A DNA stretch of 25,302 nt from a virus, in IMG/VR virus record IMGVR_UViG_3300017719_000182, positions 1 through 25,302 of that record; one strand, written 5' to 3'. The notes beneath the pieces were generated by a model. The model was given only the letters and a program-made list of their open reading frames with translations, did no database searches and was not told where the DNA came from. Position numbers and translations under genes: made by a program. Positions 5,723 through 14,954 of this stretch are shown here, in pieces. Position 1 is the first letter of the stretch; each line of letters opens with the position of its first letter.

Positions 5723-8259
5723 GTATACAACCAAATCCTTTGGCAAAATTTGCTAGTTATAATTATAGATATAAATTAGGAGTTGTTTCTCCTGATAAGG
5801 TAAACAACCCTGAATTGTACATTGAGAACGGCCCTGACGTTACAATAATAGCATCTGGCGGAGCTGCTGGCAAAAATGTTACAACATTTGCCGAAGAACA
5901 ACTAGGAGTAAATGTAGAATTTTTTATTGATGACTTTAGCAGCGAATATCTAGTTGTTCCTAACCAAGCAACAAGTGTAAGTAATCAAATACAATTTGAA
6001 TTTAAAGTAACCGAACCGTTGAGTGTAGGGTTATTCTTTCAAACAATAAAACTTGCAGTAAATCAAGTGTACAACAGTGAATTTAGTTATTTAGAAGTTC
6101 CATTTTTGTTAGAGCTAGATTTTGTTGGATACGATGACGACGGAAACATATTTCAAGGGGCTGAATATGGTATACCAAAACATAGTTTATTAATAAAACT
6201 TACAAATGTTACATTTAATGTTGACCAATCTGGTTCTATTTACACAGTAACAGGGATGCCGTGGAATCATCTAGCACTTACAAATAATGCATCAAAAATA
6301 CAAACAGATTTTAAACTTGCTGGCGATACAGTTGAAGCAATGCTAGAGGGTAGTGAAAATAGTTTAACTGCACGTCTTAATAAAATTGAAAAAGAATTAG
6401 AAGCTACTGCCGGACAAGAAGGCAGACACAAAATAGTTGGAAATAGGTATCGTATAAGTTTTCCAAACGATCCTAGTACAAAACAACCTACATTAGATTT
6501 ATTTCAAGTAAACACCAGTAACGATCCTAGAGAAATTGAAAGACAAGCCAACGGAAATTTTGTAAACAACAGTGACGACCTTAATGCACATCTAGCAAAT
6601 GATACTGCTAGGACCTATAGTGCTACGCCGACAACAATAATGACACCCGGCGGCCCTGAAGAAATAGTTCAAGGCGCATCTGAACTTTTGCAACGGCAGA
6701 ATGCACTATCTCAAGTGAGAACATCAAGTGCTACTGCTAGTGGTAGTGTAAATTATCTAGGACAAAGTGCAATTATCACAGACTTTACAGATTACGGAAC
6801 CAATCCGTTTGGAATAGATAGTGTAGTGTTTAACTTTGATGAAGGCGATGACGATAGAATAGGCGATGAAATATATACTCGTGGTCCTTTAACAATTGAT
6901 GCAAATACTAGAGAATTTCAATTTGATATTGGCACAAAAATATCTAAAATTATTGCTGATGTAATTTTATCCAGCGATTGGGGCTTGAATCTAATCAATC
7001 AAAAACCTGACGATAAAGGAAATATTGAATGGTTTAAAATTCACACCGACACAAAGATACGTGGCATTGAAGAATTAAAAAATACAGGAAATTTAGCATT
7101 TGACTATAATTTTATAGTAACTCCTTATAAGACTGATGCAAGTCTAATTGCAGGAAATACAGTAGCACACAATTATACTGCAAAAATTGCAGATTGTGTA
7201 AAAAGTTATCAGTACATTTACACTGGACTAAATCAAGATATTATTAACTTTGAATTTAACATAGACAATGCATTCTATAAAGAAATATTTAGAAGCAACG
7301 AAGGAAATATTGATAATGCCGCAGACGGTGGTACCGCAGTAACTACAGATGTAGTTGAGAGACATGTTGGACGTAACAGTGTAACTAACGGAGCAGGACT
7401 TGCTTCAATGGGAGCTAAGGCAGCAATTGTACCTAGTGCTAGTACCAGCGGTGGTAGCGGTGCAAGAACAAGCAAAAGAGAAGTTGCAGACTTGTTTGCT
7501 AATGCTGTCTTAAACAGTGATATTGATATGGTTACACTTGATTTAAAGATTTGGGGAGATCCGTATTACTTTATGGATAGCGATGTTGGCAATCAACGAA
7601 CTCCAAGCGGTGGCAATCCAAATGTTACAATAGATGGAAAAATTGATCCAGCAAGAAACGAAGTATATGTGTTGATTCAATTTAAATCTGCTGTAGATTA
7701 CAATGGCAATATATTACAAATGGATCCAACTAATTTATTCAGCGGAATTTATAAAGTTGTAACATTTACCAATGATTTATCCGGCGGTTTATTTACTCAA
7801 ACACTTAACTTAATTAGAATGCCAAATCAAACCGAAGAAAGTGTTGAAGCTAGTAATTCTATTGTAACAGCAAATGCACAAGGAAACTTGCCTTTGGTAC
7901 TATCAAACTTGCAAACTGAAAGTGCTAATAGAGCTGCTGATTTTGAAGCATTAGTACAACAAGCAAGTGATTTACAAACACTACAAACAGCGTTTAGTCA
8001 AGCAGGTATACAAGATTTTGAAAAGATTCTAAATGGCGGGCAGATATTTGATATTGCCCAAAATTTAGGAGGTGCGTTTAATCAGTTAGCAACAGCACAA
8101 CAAGGTTTCCAAGCTGCACTTAATGTATTAAATGGAGGATTGCCTGGATTGTTAAATCGTGCTATTGGAGATACTAATCTAGGGCAAACAGTTAACAAGG
8201 TAACAAACATTAGAAACAATGTTAATAATATACGAAATGATATCAGAGGACTTTTTTAA
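5719..8259 (+). CDS. Probable baseplate hub protein, VrlC-like (gp27 position)
   Basis: This 846-residue structural protein lies directly before the spike gene, where marine T4-like genomes carry a protein often named VrlC-like. The first 210 residues are beta-rich. A central segment (about 395 to 530, from FQFDIGTKISKIIADVI to IYTGLNQDIINFEFN) looks like the repeated tube-like domains of hub proteins such as gp27, and a hub would seat the spike trimer. Residues 555 to 595 are Gly/Ser/Ala-rich linker. The C-terminal 120 residues are Gln/Ala/Asn-rich, helical and end in NNVNNIRNDIRG. The hub role is inferred from position and general fold, not from clear identity to gp27. The start overlaps the gp53 stop (ATGA). 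Confidence 0.6.
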   Translation: MSIQPNPLAKFASYNYRYKLGVVSPDKVNNPELYIENGPDVTIIASGGAAGKNVTTFAEEQLGVNVEFFIDDFSSEYLVVPNQATSVSNQIQFEFKVTEPLSVGLFFQTIKLAVNQVYNSEFSYLEVPFLLELDFVGYDDDGNIFQGAEYGIPKHSLLIKLTNVTFNVDQSGSIYTVTGMPWNHLALTNNASKIQTDFKLAGDTVEAMLEGSENSLTARLNKIEKELEATAGQEGRHKIVGNRYRISFPNDPSTKQPTLDLFQVNTSNDPREIERQANGNFVNNSDDLNAHLANDTARTYSATPTTIMTPGGPEEIVQGASELLQRQNALSQVRTSSATASGSVNYLGQSAIITDFTDYGTNPFGIDSVVFNFDEGDDDRIGDEIYTRGPLTIDANTREFQFDIGTKISKIIADVILSSDWGLNLINQKPDDKGNIEWFKIHTDTKIRGIEELKNTGNLAFDYNFIVTPYKTDASLIAGNTVAHNYTAKIADCVKSYQYIYTGLNQDIINFEFNIDNAFYKEIFRSNEGNIDNAADGGTAVTTDVVERHVGRNSVTNGAGLASMGAKAAIVPSASTSGGSGARTSKREVADLFANAVLNSDIDMVTLDLKIWGDPYYFMDSDVGNQRTPSGGNPNVTIDGKIDPARNEVYVLIQFKSAVDYNGNILQMDPTNLFSGIYKVVTFTNDLSGGLFTQTLNLIRMPNQTEESVEASNSIVTANAQGNLPLVLSNLQTESANRAADFEALVQQASDLQTLQTAFSQAGIQDFEKILNGGQIFDIAQNLGGAFNQLATAQQGFQAALNVLNGGLPGLLNRAIGDTNLGQTVNKVTNIRNNVNNIRNDIRGLF

Positions 8260-11200
8260 ATGCCAGGTGGAATGAGAAGAACACGTGATGGAAGAACCAA
8301 AGATAGTGTAGAATCTAGAAATATAAAGCCCGGTATTCATATCGGTAGAGTAGTAAATCATTTAGACCAAAGATTTATGGGTGCTCTTCAAGTACAGCTA
8401 TTGAAAATTACAGAAGGTGGCAACGACTTTCAAGAAGGCGGCCAACTTATTACCTGTCAATATGCTCCACCGTTTGCAGGACAAACACCTTTACAAAATG
8501 TAGGTGCAAACAACACATATGCTGAAAGCCAGCAAAGTTACGGATTTTGGGCAGTGCCTCCTGATGTAGGAACAAAAGTTATTGTACTACTAATTGAAGG
8601 AATGCAAGATTTTGGATTCTGGACAGGATGTGTACAAGATGATTATATGAATTTCATGGTACCGGATGGTAGAGCTGCAACAGCAAACAACAACGACGGT
8701 ATTAAACTTCCTACCGGTGAATACAACAAAGCACTAGTTGAACCCGATGGCGAGTTACAACCTACAAGATATCCCAAACCTGTAAACACAGACTTTGTTG
8801 AAAGTCTTTCAGAACAAGGATTGTTGGAAGATGATATTAGAGGACTTACTAGCAGTAGTGCTAGACGTGAAGTTCCTAGTGCAGTGTTTGGAATAAACAC
8901 ACCTGGTCCTCTTGATAAAAGAAATGGTGCTCCGAGAAATCTCAGAGGTGCAACTGGCCAAGAAGCTAGTGTGCCAAGCAGTAGACTTGGTGGTACCAGC
9001 ATTGTAATGGACGATGGCGACGATAAGATTTTACGTACCGGTTCTCCTGAAACTAGTCCAAGTGAATATGTAGACATTGAAAACAGTTCAGGTTCAGGTG
9101 ACAATACTCGTCCTGCTAATGAATTGTTTAGAGTACGTACTAGAACAGGACACCAAATATTATTACACAATACCGAAGACTTGATTTATATAGGCAATGC
9201 TCGAGGAACAAGTTGGATTGAAATGTCCAGCAACGGTAAAATAGACATATATGCCGAAGACAGTATAAGTTTACACACTAGTCAAGATTTCAACTTCAGT
9301 GCAGATAGAGATATTAATTTAAATGCAACAGAAAATATCAATATTGCAGCTGGTAACAAAATCAAAACCACAGCAGGTGCAAGTATGGATTTTACAAGTG
9401 TTGAATATACTAGTTTTGTTGCAGGTGGAAGTTATACTGCAAAAGCAGATAGTTATATTTCCTTGAGCTCAGACAGCACAGTAGGTATTGCGGGCGTAAA
9501 CAGTGTTGCAGTTACAAGTAGTGCAGCAGATGTCAATTTATCAGCTGCTAAATTTGCAAATGTTGCAGGAGTATCTGGAATAAAAATGGGCAGCAGCGGC
9601 GATGCGCATATGAAAATTGGCGGTAATATTTTCCAAGAAACTAATGCTTATCACGTAAACTCGCAAGAGTTTTTTGCATATGCAAAAGGACAACTTAACT
9701 TAAAATCTGATGCCGATATGTTTTTGAATTCTGCTGTCACTATGAACATCAAAGGCAAAAGTGCATACATCAACTCCTTATCCGGAGACACACATATCAA
9801 AAGTGGTGCAGATGTTAAAATCAACGCCGTGGCAGACATCAGTAATTATGCAGTTAATGTGCTGAGAAATGCAACAGCAAATATTCAAGATAGAGCTGCT
9901 GCTGCAATTGATGTACAATCAACTGGTGGATATATTAGGTTAAATGCTGCAACTACAATGGATGTCAAAAGCGGCACTGCTATGAAAATTACCGGTAACA
10001 CTATGGATTTAAAAACACTAGGCGGTGTACTAATAGCAGAAGCAAGCAGTGATTTAAAATTAGAAGGTGCGTTAGTAAAAATTGACGCCGGTGATACTGC
10101 AAGTGCAGCAACAGCAGGATCGGCAAGTGTTGCAAGTGTTGCAATCGGTGCACAATCAGCAACACCGGCTACTCTTGCTATCAGGCCAAATCCTGTTACT
10201 CCTCAAACTCCGATAATAAGTTTAATAGCAAAAATTCCAAGTCGTGTTCCACAACACGAACCGTGGCTGCAACATGAAAATTTAAACCCGTTAGAATATG
10301 TTCCAGAAAAAACACGAGCAGGAAAAGAATCAGTTGACTCTTTTGTACAGCCTATACCAGATACGTTTGTCAACATTGGCAATAGAACCACCGCAGGAAC
10401 AACAACTGCATCAGATAGAACATCTGATCGCGGCTATAATCCTACAGATGGAGATTACGAAGAAGAAACTTTAGGAGATTTCAAAAACTTAGCAAGAGAT
10501 ACAATATATGTAGTTGGAGATTTTCATGCAGTAGGAATACAATCTGCAGGAGGCTTCCAAGGTTCTCCTAATGCTAGTGCAACAGCAGAACAAATTGCAG
10601 CAAACCAAGTAGGAAGAGTTCCTGAAAATAGTGTAGTAATTGTTGCTGCTGGTGCTAATAGTTCAGATAGCAGTCCAGATGTTGTACAAAAAACAGTCCA
10701 GGAAAAAATAGTAGATCCTCTTCTGAGAAAGAACTGCTATGTATTGTTTGTGAATTATCCTACTGTTGACTTAGCAGGGTCCTATGCAAGTGCTTATGAT
10801 GCTGCCGGCATTGATGCAAATTATAATGCGGTCCGAGGTGCGTTAGATCAAGTTGGCGCAAACGGCACTATAGATTTAAATCAATCTGAAATTGATCCAG
10901 CAGATCCTAGAAAATTACGTGCAACAACGGCTGCATATGAACGAATAGTGCAGGCTGCCGAAGCAGCAGTTAGCGCTCTTCCAGATCCTTCACCGTTTGG
11001 AGAATACAATGGCACGATGGGCCCGTTACTTGCTGCTATAAGAATTTGCGAAGTTAGTGATGCAAGTCCTCCAGGATATAGTATTGTTTACGGTGGAATT
11101 ACAGGATCATCTAGACCTCCAAGACCAATAACACAAATGAGTGTGCAAGAAGTAAATAATTGGCAATTTAGTATTAGAAACAATGTTACTAGTACAGCAG

Positions 11201-12291
11201 CTGGTGCTTATCAAATTATTTCAACAACATTAAAAGGGTTGATCGACAGCGGCGCATGTTCTGGCAGTGATAGATTTGATGCTGCTACACAAGACAGGCT
11301 TGCTCTATCATTGCTTAACCGGAGAGGAATGTCAGGATGGAAAGAAGGGCAAACCAGCGACGAACAGTTTGGATATAAGATGGCTCAAGAATGGGCAAGT
11401 ATGCCTGTTATGATAACTGGCGTTAAACTATCTAGCGGAACATCTACAAATGTTAATAATGCATATTACGGCGGAGTTGCAACAAATCCAAGTAACGCTC
11501 GAAGACCGGCCAGTTTTATTAAAGATGCACTTGTAAGAAGTAAGAGCGGCGAGACACAGGAAAATGAAGAAACAGAAGCAACACTAACTGGCGAAGAACT
11601 AGAAGCATTAGGATTTGAAGGCGGCGATCCTTATGCAAACTTATCAACACGTAGTACGTTTACCACACCAGGATATGTCGGAGGAACAGGTACAGAACGA
11701 GTTCGTCAACGCCAAATTGGACAGAATAAATTCCGAAGCTTGCCAGTGCAGCAGCAGCTAATTGATATACTTAATAATGCAGCAAATGCAACTGGATGCT
11801 ATGTTCATATTAGCAGTGGCGGACAAATGTCCGCTTCAGACTGGCAAGCCTATCCTGCGTCTAGGAGATCTGGAAGCGTAGGCGGCAAATGTTGGGTAAG
11901 AGAACGTGCCGGCGGTCCTCTAGTTAAAGCTAGAACAGGATCGCGACGACATGATAGTGGCATGGCCGCTGATTTGCAAATATCAAGGGATCCTAGTCCA
12001 ACTACTAACAATTTTGTTAGTTATAACTTTAATAATCTTCCAAATCTTAACGGAAGTAACGACCGCCGCAGTGCTGATAATATACTTTGGGATAAGTTTA
12101 TATCAAATGCTTTTTATTATGGTATGCGAGGATTTGGCTTCAGATATATGGGAGCCACAACTATTCACCTTGACACACTAGGTGCTTACATTAGGGCAGA
12201 AGGTCGATACGTCAATACCGTGGTTGGACATTGGGAAGCCACTCCGGCATGGTGTGTTCAGCAAGCACAAAACGGATTGGACGCATCATGA
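8260..12291 (+). CDS. 5: Multidomain baseplate spike with cell-wall enzymes, gp5-like
   Basis: This is the membrane-puncturing spike, extended to 1343 residues (T4 gp5: 575). Visible parts in order are: an N-terminal OB-fold (about 22 to 130, IGRVVNHLDQRFMGALQVQLL); a linker; a triple-stranded beta-helix (288 to 611) with short repeats such as DINLNATENINIAAGNKI; an SGNH-like domain (745 to 905) lacking its nucleophile (VVGDFHA, F755); a lambda-lysozyme-like transglycosylase (922 to 1065, candidate E931, STAAGAYQI at 978 to 986); and an M15A-like peptidase (1165 to 1330) with H1231, D1238 and H1303. Thus T4's GH24 lysozyme appears to be replaced by two other wall-cutting folds placed after the beta-helix. 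AGAGGA lies 9 bases before the ATG. The next gene overlaps its stop (ATGA). Confidence 0.88.
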   Translation: MPGGMRRTRDGRTKDSVESRNIKPGIHIGRVVNHLDQRFMGALQVQLLKITEGGNDFQEGGQLITCQYAPPFAGQTPLQNVGANNTYAESQQSYGFWAVPPDVGTKVIVLLIEGMQDFGFWTGCVQDDYMNFMVPDGRAATANNNDGIKLPTGEYNKALVEPDGELQPTRYPKPVNTDFVESLSEQGLLEDDIRGLTSSSARREVPSAVFGINTPGPLDKRNGAPRNLRGATGQEASVPSSRLGGTSIVMDDGDDKILRTGSPETSPSEYVDIENSSGSGDNTRPANELFRVRTRTGHQILLHNTEDLIYIGNARGTSWIEMSSNGKIDIYAEDSISLHTSQDFNFSADRDINLNATENINIAAGNKIKTTAGASMDFTSVEYTSFVAGGSYTAKADSYISLSSDSTVGIAGVNSVAVTSSAADVNLSAAKFANVAGVSGIKMGSSGDAHMKIGGNIFQETNAYHVNSQEFFAYAKGQLNLKSDADMFLNSAVTMNIKGKSAYINSLSGDTHIKSGADVKINAVADISNYAVNVLRNATANIQDRAAAAIDVQSTGGYIRLNAATTMDVKSGTAMKITGNTMDLKTLGGVLIAEASSDLKLEGALVKIDAGDTASAATAGSASVASVAIGAQSATPATLAIRPNPVTPQTPIISLIAKIPSRVPQHEPWLQHENLNPLEYVPEKTRAGKESVDSFVQPIPDTFVNIGNRTTAGTTTASDRTSDRGYNPTDGDYEEETLGDFKNLARDTIYVVGDFHAVGIQSAGGFQGSPNASATAEQIAANQVGRVPENSVVIVAAGANSSDSSPDVVQKTVQEKIVDPLLRKNCYVLFVNYPTVDLAGSYASAYDAAGIDANYNAVRGALDQVGANGTIDLNQSEIDPADPRKLRATTAAYERIVQAAEAAVSALPDPSPFGEYNGTMGPLLAAIRICEVSDASPPGYSIVYGGITGSSRPPRPITQMSVQEVNNWQFSIRNNVTSTAAGAYQIISTTLKGLIDSGACSGSDRFDAATQDRLALSLLNRRGMSGWKEGQTSDEQFGYKMAQEWASMPVMITGVKLSSGTSTNVNNAYYGGVATNPSNARRPASFIKDALVRSKSGETQENEETEATLTGEELEALGFEGGDPYANLSTRSTFTTPGYVGGTGTERVRQRQIGQNKFRSLPVQQQLIDILNNAANATGCYVHISSGGQMSASDWQAYPASRRSGSVGGKCWVRERAGGPLVKARTGSRRHDSGMAADLQISRDPSPTTNNFVSYNFNNLPNLNGSNDRRSADNILWDKFISNAFYYGMRGFGFRYMGATTIHLDTLGAYIRAEGRYVNTVVGHWEATPAWCVQQAQNGLDAS
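9121..10092 (+). repeat. Beta-helix repeats coding for the spike shaft
   Basis: This is an in-gene protein repeat rather than an exact DNA repeat. It encodes about 320 residues of alternating short strands, with recurring D-I-x-L or D-x-x-F-x-A turns such as QDFNFSA, RDINLNA, ENINIAA, ASMDFTS and SDLKLEG. This is the pattern of the gp5 and VgrG needle, three chains winding into one prism. It begins with ELFRVRTRTGHQILL, the usual lead-in to the needle. Confidence 0.75.
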
Positions 12292-14444
12292 GTAATTATG
12301 TAGATCCAGAAAAAGTCTATCCGTTTGTACACCCGGATGAAACCGAAGTTGTACTTAACGGTGCCGTTGGTCCAGAACCATATGCTATAAAGACATTTGA
12401 CACACTTGATAGATTGGAAGAATACTTTGTCAATGACAAACCTCCGTTTTCAGATCTTGAAGGCTATAACGTAGCACCAGGCTGGAGTTTTCTAGTTAGA
12501 GTTAACGAAACCTACGAAGGTATTGCTGGCAGATTAATATTATTTTATGCAGCTGATAGTGGCATTGAGTCGTCAACTCGTCCTGGGCAAAATATTTCGA
12601 ATCTGCAGGAAATTCCTATAAAAGATCCGTATGCTGCAAATCCGGGAGCTAGTTATCAAGATGGCGGAGAATTTGACTATGTAGAATTAGAGCCAACTAC
12701 TATTCCGGCAGAGACACTTGCATTCTACGGAGTTATAAGAGAGAACAACGAAAATCCTAATCAAACTGAACCAAACACAGAGGATGTAGGTCTTGAAGCT
12801 ACTGCTGAAAAATCCGCAGAACCTGCTAAAGATGCTACAGATGCCCAAGCCGAAGAAACAAAAGATGCAACAGATACAAGCGATACAAGTAATCCGGTAG
12901 GTGCAGCTACAGCACAAACCAATGCTGATTTAGCAGCAGCATCTACAGTCGAATCTGATATTAGGAATGGTGCTCCTCCTGGCTCTACTCCAGAAGTTGT
13001 TGCAGAATTTGAAGCAAACGCAGATGAATATGCTGCACTACAAACTGAATTAAGTACAAATCCTCCTATCACTCGTGTTGCTGAAATCACAGATAGATTA
13101 CAAGAAATATCAACATCTCTACCACCAAATTTATCATCTGCAACTACTGCAATCACCAATGCAGTAACACCCTTGCAAAATCCTGGAAATATACCCGGAT
13201 ATGAAAGTTTAGTTTCTCAAGCAACTGCAACCGCAGGAGGTTTTGTTCCTGATGCACGAAGTGCAGTAAACGCTGCTACCGACTTGTTAGATTTTGATGC
13301 AGGACTTGATCTTAATCAGTTAGCTAATTTAAGTCAAACATTACAAACTGGATTAACTCAAGCATCTGGGTTATTATCCGGCGGCAACTTATTAGACAAT
13401 TTGCCAGATGTTAATGAACTGTTTAAATTTGACCCACAGGCACTGATTAAAAATATAGACCTAGGATCGGTAGTTGATAGTCTTTCAACAGTTAATTTTA
13501 AAGATATAATTGATGACGTCGGCGGCGATCTCACTAATGTAATTAATTCACTAGAAGGAGCTTTTGGAGCTATTGGCAAATCGTTTGCAAATATTCCTGC
13601 ATTGGCTGATTTAGTAGGCTCGGATACAGGATTTGGAAATAATAGTACACCGTCGATTACCGGTGGAGAACAAGTACAACGAAGAGTTATTGCAACTCCT
13701 GAAGATCCTGCGGGCGGACCTGATCCTGTAAGCACTACTCCTTACGAAAAATTAATCGAAGTGTTAGAAAAAACACTTACACAAGACTGGGCAGTTAAAT
13801 CCGGCAATGGCGATGGTATAAAGCCTAGCGAGCTAGAAGAATCAAGAGATCCAAGGGGAAAAGATCAAATACCTCCTGTGCCTCCGAATACTAATCCACT
13901 AATTATGGAAGCGTACAGGATAAGTGGAAAAACTGGGTTTACTAGAGATGGAACTACAGGTGAATATTCTTGGCACACTGCATTTGTTAATTGGGTACTA
14001 ACAAAAGCCGGATTTACCGCTGTAGGATCAATGAGTGCGCAAGCATATAATTCCTACGGCAACAGAGTTAACCATACAAACTTCAATAACCTACGTGCTA
14101 GAAAAGGCGATATTGTAATCTTCAACAGTAGGACGGGTGCAAAACATATTGGATTTTTCTGGAGAATCAATAAGGGTGCTAGGTCTATAACAATACTAGG
14201 TGGCAATCAAGCTGGTACAGTTAAGTTGAGTAACTTTCCGTTTAGTTTGACAGATGGCGATTTTTATGTAACTCACATACGCAGAAATTGGGAAGTACCT
14301 GCAGAAGTCGAAGCAGCTGGACCTGAAGCAGATCCTGATGCAACTGATCCAAGGGGAGATCAGACAGGTACTACATCAAACGAAAGTGCAATTGTTCCGA
14401 CAACATCGAGTGTGTTTAAAACAAGCTCAAGCAATGTACAATAA
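12288..14444 (+). CDS. Baseplate-associated protein with a C40/CHAP-like domain, catalytic Cys replaced
   Basis: This 718-residue protein sits between the spike and gp25. The N-terminal 150 residues form a distinct domain (PGWSFLVRVNETY then GRLILFYAAD) that I do not recognise. Residues 165 to 250 are an Ala/Asp/Thr/Glu-rich linker, and 250 to 500 are largely helical and low in complexity. Residues 530 to 655 match the TIGR02594-type C40/NlpC-like fold: SWHTAFVNWVLTKAGF, KGDIVIF, KHIGFF (H620) and LGGNQ (N640). Family members read W-C-A-A-F at the active site; here it is W562-H563-T-A-F, so the nucleophile Cys is missing. The ATG overlaps the spike stop (ATGA) and has no strong ribosome site. 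Likely a structural or wall-binding component that is no longer hydrolytic. Confidence 0.75.
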   Translation: MSNYVDPEKVYPFVHPDETEVVLNGAVGPEPYAIKTFDTLDRLEEYFVNDKPPFSDLEGYNVAPGWSFLVRVNETYEGIAGRLILFYAADSGIESSTRPGQNISNLQEIPIKDPYAANPGASYQDGGEFDYVELEPTTIPAETLAFYGVIRENNENPNQTEPNTEDVGLEATAEKSAEPAKDATDAQAEETKDATDTSDTSNPVGAATAQTNADLAAASTVESDIRNGAPPGSTPEVVAEFEANADEYAALQTELSTNPPITRVAEITDRLQEISTSLPPNLSSATTAITNAVTPLQNPGNIPGYESLVSQATATAGGFVPDARSAVNAATDLLDFDAGLDLNQLANLSQTLQTGLTQASGLLSGGNLLDNLPDVNELFKFDPQALIKNIDLGSVVDSLSTVNFKDIIDDVGGDLTNVINSLEGAFGAIGKSFANIPALADLVGSDTGFGNNSTPSITGGEQVQRRVIATPEDPAGGPDPVSTTPYEKLIEVLEKTLTQDWAVKSGNGDGIKPSELEESRDPRGKDQIPPVPPNTNPLIMEAYRISGKTGFTRDGTTGEYSWHTAFVNWVLTKAGFTAVGSMSAQAYNSYGNRVNHTNFNNLRARKGDIVIFNSRTGAKHIGFFWRINKGARSITILGGNQAGTVKLSNFPFSLTDGDFYVTHIRRNWEVPAEVEAAGPEADPDATDPRGDQTGTTSNESAIVPTTSSVFKTSSSNVQ

Positions 14445-14459
14445 TAGGGTAAATACAAC

Positions 14460-14903
14460 ATGAGCACATTAGAAAAAAATCTGTACAAAAATCTAAGAGT
14501 TAGATCGCCTAAGACTAATACACAGCCTATTATTGACAAAAGCTACAAAGGCATTAGTACAGTAAGCTCAGAAACAAAAAACTATAGATTACGAAATATT
14601 GAATTAATTAAACAAGATATTGTAAATCACTTTCATATAAGAATGGGTGAAAAACTAGAACGCCCAGAATTTGGAACTATTATTTGGGACGTTCTATTTG
14701 AGCCCTTAACAGACAGCCTCAAAGAAGCAATAACACAAAATGTAAATGACATTATTAACTTTGATCCTAGAGTACAAGCTGAAGAAATTGTTGTAGATTC
14801 TTTTGAAAATGGTATACAAGTATATACAACTTTAACATATCTTGATTACAATATCACCGAACAATTGCGCTTTACATTTGATAAAGAAAACGGTCTCATT
14901 TAA
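14460..14903 (+). CDS. 25: Baseplate wedge protein gp25
   Basis: gp25 is the conserved lysozyme-fold wedge protein that joins gp6 and the sheath. The 147 residues (T4: 132) contain the family core RMGEKLERPEFGTIIWD (61 to 77) followed by VLFEP, the position of the widely conserved EPR-type motif. The C-terminus TLTYLDYNITEQLRFTF is typical. AGGG (14446 to 14449) is 10 bases before the ATG, a rather long spacing. There are 15 bases between the previous stop and this start. The order gp25 then gp6 is shared with most contractile tails. Confidence 0.93.
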   Translation: MSTLEKNLYKNLRVRSPKTNTQPIIDKSYKGISTVSSETKNYRLRNIELIKQDIVNHFHIRMGEKLERPEFGTIIWDVLFEPLTDSLKEAITQNVNDIINFDPRVQAEEIVVDSFENGIQVYTTLTYLDYNITEQLRFTFDKENGLI

Positions 14904-14923
14904 TCTGCGCACTTTATTTTTTT

Positions 14924-14931
14924 CATAAATA
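14924..14931 (+). promoter_or_regulatory. Candidate late promoter before gp6
   Basis: CATAAATA differs from the T4 late box TATAAATA only at the first base and fits the marine NATAAATA form. It lies in the 51-base gap between gp25 and gp6, one of the few real gaps in this arm. Initiation is expected near 14937, before the AGAGG at 14942. The surrounding AT-rich tract (TTTATTTTTTT) gives no clear hairpin, so I do not call a terminator here. Confidence 0.6.
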
Positions 14932-14954
14932 TTGTATTAGTAGAGGAAGTGCGA

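Noticed and set aside
8643-9170. Antisense open frame of 175 codons opposite the spike gene
   Set aside because: It lies wholly opposite a well-supported domain-coding region, has a Leu/Ser/Pro-rich composition typical of shadow frames, and has no ribosome site noted.
12761-13159. Antisense open frame of 132 codons opposite the C40-like gene
   Set aside because: It is a shadow of the Ala/Thr/Glu-rich linker. Low complexity on one strand naturally leaves the other open.
14448-14455. GGTAAATA before gp25 as a third late promoter
   Set aside because: Initiation about 6 bases downstream would fall on the gp25 start codon and leave no leader or ribosome site, so it could not serve gp25.
14904-14940. 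Terminator between gp25 and gp6
   Set aside because: There is a T-run, but only a 6-base palindrome (TGCGCA) precedes it, which is too weak to call.
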